From Homoserinimonas sp. (GTDB lineage: Bacteria > Actinomycetota > Actinomycetes > Actinomycetales > Microbacteriaceae), in NCBI GenBank assembly GCA_023957835.1, contig JAMLGP010000001.1:2010418-2074417 (forward strand): a stretch of DNA of 64,000 nt, read 5' to 3'. A program made the translations under genes and the position numbers. Below are positions 62,019-64,000 of the stretch, in pieces (position 1 is the stretch's first letter; each line of letters begins with the position of its first letter). A model generated the notes under the pieces. That model was given only the letters and a program-made list of their open reading frames with translations, did not search any database and was not told the origin of the DNA.

Positions 62019-63952
62019 GCAGTACCTCTGTAGCGCCTCCCACTACTGCACCGGTGCAGATCAAGTGGTGGGTTAAAGGAGACTGGAACGGGCTGTTTGG
62101 GCTCGGCACCAATGTTCTCCTGAACGTCATCGTGCTGGCCGGCCTTTGCCTGGCGGTCGTGCACCTTCCGGACAGCACCGTGTATGGCCGGGTGCTGCCA
62201 GCACTCGGTATCGCGTTGCCGCTTGGAAATATCTGGTACGCCTTCCTCGCCAGACGACTGGCAAGGCGGGAAAATCGAACGGATGTCGCGGCACTGCCCT
62301 ACGGACCATCCGTGCCCCACATGTTCATTGTGGTGCTCGTGGTCATGCTGCCGATCTACATCCAGTCTGGTGACCCGATCAAAGCATGGCGAGCGGGACT
62401 TGCCTGGGCATTTATCGTCGGCTGCATCATCCTGCTTGGAGCGATCTTCGGACCGTGGATCAGGAAGTGGACCCCGAGGGCTGCGATGCTCGGTGCCCTT
62501 GCCGGTATCTCGCTGACCTTCATTTCCATGAGCCCTGCCGCTCAGATGTGGGAGGCCCCGTGGATCGCTTTCGTGACGTTCGGCTTCATTTTGGTCGGCT
62601 GGCTCGCGTTCCGCAAAATGCCTCTGGGTATTCCCACCGGTTTGATTGCCGTGATTGCCGGAACCGCCATCGCCTGGATTGCAGTACTGGCCGGATGGTC
62701 GAACATCCTCAAGCCAAGCGCAGTTGCGGAGTCGGTTTCGAAGCTCGGCCTGTACCTGCCGTTCCCGACGATTGATGTGCTTCACGGGCTGCAGGACATT
62801 GCTCCGCTGCTTGCTACGGCTATTCCTCTCGGCATCTACAACTTCACTGAAGCGATGACGAATGTGGAATCTGCTGCAGCCGCAGGAGACCGCTACTCGG
62901 CCAGGCAGATCCTGACCGCAGACGGTCTCGGAGCAGTCGTCGGTTCGTTCCTCGGTTCGCCGTTCCCGCCAGCTGTCTACATCGGGCACCCCGGCTGGAA
63001 GGCTGTAGGCGGACGGATCGGCTATTCGCTGGCCACCGGAATAATCGTCGCGCTGGTCTGCTTCAGCGGGCTGGTCGGCCTGTTCCTCGGCATCTTCCCG
63101 ATGCAGGCTCTGGTTCCGATTCTGCTTTACATCGGACTTGTCATCGGCGCGCAGGCGACCAGTGTAAGTGCGCTCAGGTACGCCCCGGCGATCATCCTGG
63201 CGATGCTGCCAAGCCTTGCCCAGTGGGCATCCGGCCTCATCGACAATTCGCTGGGCGCAGCCGGCACCAACGCTGCCGAGGTCGGGTTCGACAATCTGGC
63301 TGGAAATGGTGTCATCTATCAGGGCCTGCAGTTGTTTGGCTCTGGCGCAGTGCTGGTCGGAATCCTTCTCGGTGCGATTACGGTCTTCGTGATTGATCGG
63401 AGAATGTATGCGGCCGCGATCACCTCGGTAATTTGCGCAGTACTGGCGTTCTTCGGGTTGATAAACGCCGTGGCCGTGGGAATCAACGCTGCGCCTGGAG
63501 TGACGCTTGGTTACCTGTTCCTTGCCGTGCTGCTGGCCGGTTTCGGCTGGGCTGGTCGTAAAGACAAGGACATCCCACTTAGCGATGACCTGCTCTTCGT
63601 AAACGGCACCCTCATGCAGGGACTTGGCCTGCACTCCAACCTCGATGGAGCTGAGCTCGTGAAGGTCACCAAGACCGCTCCGAAGTATCGGATGCACGAC
63701 ATCGGCGGAGTACACCCCGGTATGTACGAGGTTTCGACCGACGGCGTCGCTGTCGAAGGCGAGCTGTACACCCTGCCGCTGGATGTCCTGCTGAGGGTCG
63801 TTGAAGGCGAACCGGACGGACTCTACCGCGGTGCGGTTGAGCTCGAAGACGGGAGCAAAGTGCCAGGAATCCTTTACCGGGAAGAAATGGCAAAGAAGCA
63901 CCCTGAAATCAAGGACGGAAGCTGGCGGAACCACACCTCCGGCAAGAAGTAA
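62015..63952 (+). CDS. NCS2/AzgA-like permease fused to allophanate-hydrolase C-terminal domain
   Basis: 645-aa protein. Residues about 20-515 form a permease with some twelve helices, resembling xanthine/uracil/azaguanine transporters (RTDVAALPYGPSVPHMF, AIPLGIYNFTEAMTNVESAAAAGDR split near 270). Residues about 524-645 are a separate soluble domain: DDLLFVNGTLMQGLGLHSNL, RTAP-like KTAPKYRMHDIGGVHPGMYEV, YTLPLDVLLRVVEGEP and VELEDGSKVPGILY. These match the C-terminal domain of allophanate hydrolase and its stand-alone relatives. Transport of a ureide coupled to processing or sensing is inferred. ATG 62015 overlaps the amidase stop. Confidence 0.82.
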   Translation: MSSTSVAPPTTAPVQIKWWVKGDWNGLFGLGTNVLLNVIVLAGLCLAVVHLPDSTVYGRVLPALGIALPLGNIWYAFLARRLARRENRTDVAALPYGPSVPHMFIVVLVVMLPIYIQSGDPIKAWRAGLAWAFIVGCIILLGAIFGPWIRKWTPRAAMLGALAGISLTFISMSPAAQMWEAPWIAFVTFGFILVGWLAFRKMPLGIPTGLIAVIAGTAIAWIAVLAGWSNILKPSAVAESVSKLGLYLPFPTIDVLHGLQDIAPLLATAIPLGIYNFTEAMTNVESAAAAGDRYSARQILTADGLGAVVGSFLGSPFPPAVYIGHPGWKAVGGRIGYSLATGIIVALVCFSGLVGLFLGIFPMQALVPILLYIGLVIGAQATSVSALRYAPAIILAMLPSLAQWASGLIDNSLGAAGTNAAEVGFDNLAGNGVIYQGLQLFGSGAVLVGILLGAITVFVIDRRMYAAAITSVICAVLAFFGLINAVAVGINAAPGVTLGYLFLAVLLAGFGWAGRKDKDIPLSDDLLFVNGTLMQGLGLHSNLDGAELVKVTKTAPKYRMHDIGGVHPGMYEVSTDGVAVEGELYTLPLDVLLRVVEGEPDGLYRGAVELEDGSKVPGILYREEMAKKHPEIKDGSWRNHTSGKK

Positions 63953-63968
63953 TAATCCAGAAGGGGGG

Positions 63969-63983
63969 CCCGGCAATCCCGGG
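63969..63983 (+). terminator. Possible terminator after the ureide operon
   Basis: A short GC-rich stem CCCGG / CCGGG with a 5-nt loop, 17 nt after the permease stop, within a G-rich stretch. The window ends before any tail can be judged. Confidence 0.35.
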
Positions 63984-64000
63984 GGCGCCGTACCAATCCC

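Noticed and set aside
61898..63976. 692-codon open frame on the minus strand opposite the permease
   Set aside because: Its product is rich in Arg/His/Asp/Gln with no hydrophobic core or recognisable motif; the plus-strand permease is clearly the real gene, and the frame is a GC-bias shadow.

Overview
The window reads as chromosomal DNA of an actinomycete, most likely a Microbacteriaceae-like member of the Micrococcales. This is inferred from moderately high GC, frequent GTG/TTG starts, many 1-8 nt gene overlaps, many start codons lying 6-8 nt after a TANNNT box (leaderless mRNAs), and the actinobacterial order tRNA-Thr, tRNA-Met ... hadA-hadB-murB ... tRNA-Trp-secE-nusG-rplK-rplA. There is no rRNA, CRISPR array or insertion sequence.

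1-9.3 kb: end of menG, then a polyprenyl synthase (menaquinone side chain), a mycobacterial-type ferredoxin-NADP reductase and argG. Converging on argG is yajQ, split by one in-frame amber codon. A VapBC-type toxin-antitoxin pair, a lytic transglycosylase, tRNA-Tyr joined almost directly to an inositol-monophosphatase gene, an M23 peptidase and tRNA-Thr/tRNA-Met follow.

9.3-17.2 kb: an accessory stretch between tRNA-Met and hadA, where other actinomycetes carry rpmG. It holds a HicA-like two-gene unit, a tocopherol-cyclase-family gene, a TetR gene, a full bifunctional putA, small membrane or unknown genes, and an isolated 27-codon gene whose peptide ends in CDSCQ. That gene has a near-consensus promoter, a strong Shine-Dalgarno and a 12-bp terminator stem.

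17.2-25.1 kb: housekeeping block (hadA, hadB with an in-frame palindrome, murB, an ABC-2 exporter, an aspartate aminotransferase, tRNA-Trp, secE, nusG, rplK, rplA).

25.1-38.6 kb: a catabolic island between rplKA and rplJL. A GntR/UTRA regulator and a peptide ABC importer face a lipoprotein receptor, an M17 aminopeptidase, a class III PLP enzyme, an FGGY kinase, a LysA-fold decarboxylase and a serine hydrolase. A perfect 14-bp palindrome in one promoter is the likely operator.

38.6-54.9 kb: an oxidoreductase, a DUF998 membrane protein whose 3' end overlaps the L10 leader, rplJ-rplL, an ABC exporter, Pr6Pr, a class III cyclase-like sensor overlapping a MscS channel with a cyclic-nucleotide-binding domain, cystathionine synthase/lyase genes, three transporters and a saccharopine-dehydrogenase-family gene.

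54.9-64 kb: a PucR activator gene diverges from a tightly overlapped operon: allH, fdrA/allF, allG, carbamate kinase, a biuret-hydrolase-like isochorismatase-fold amidase, and an NCS2-type permease fused to an allophanate-hydrolase C-terminal domain. Together they suggest import and phosphorolytic breakdown of a ureide with ATP recovery; the substrate is not known.
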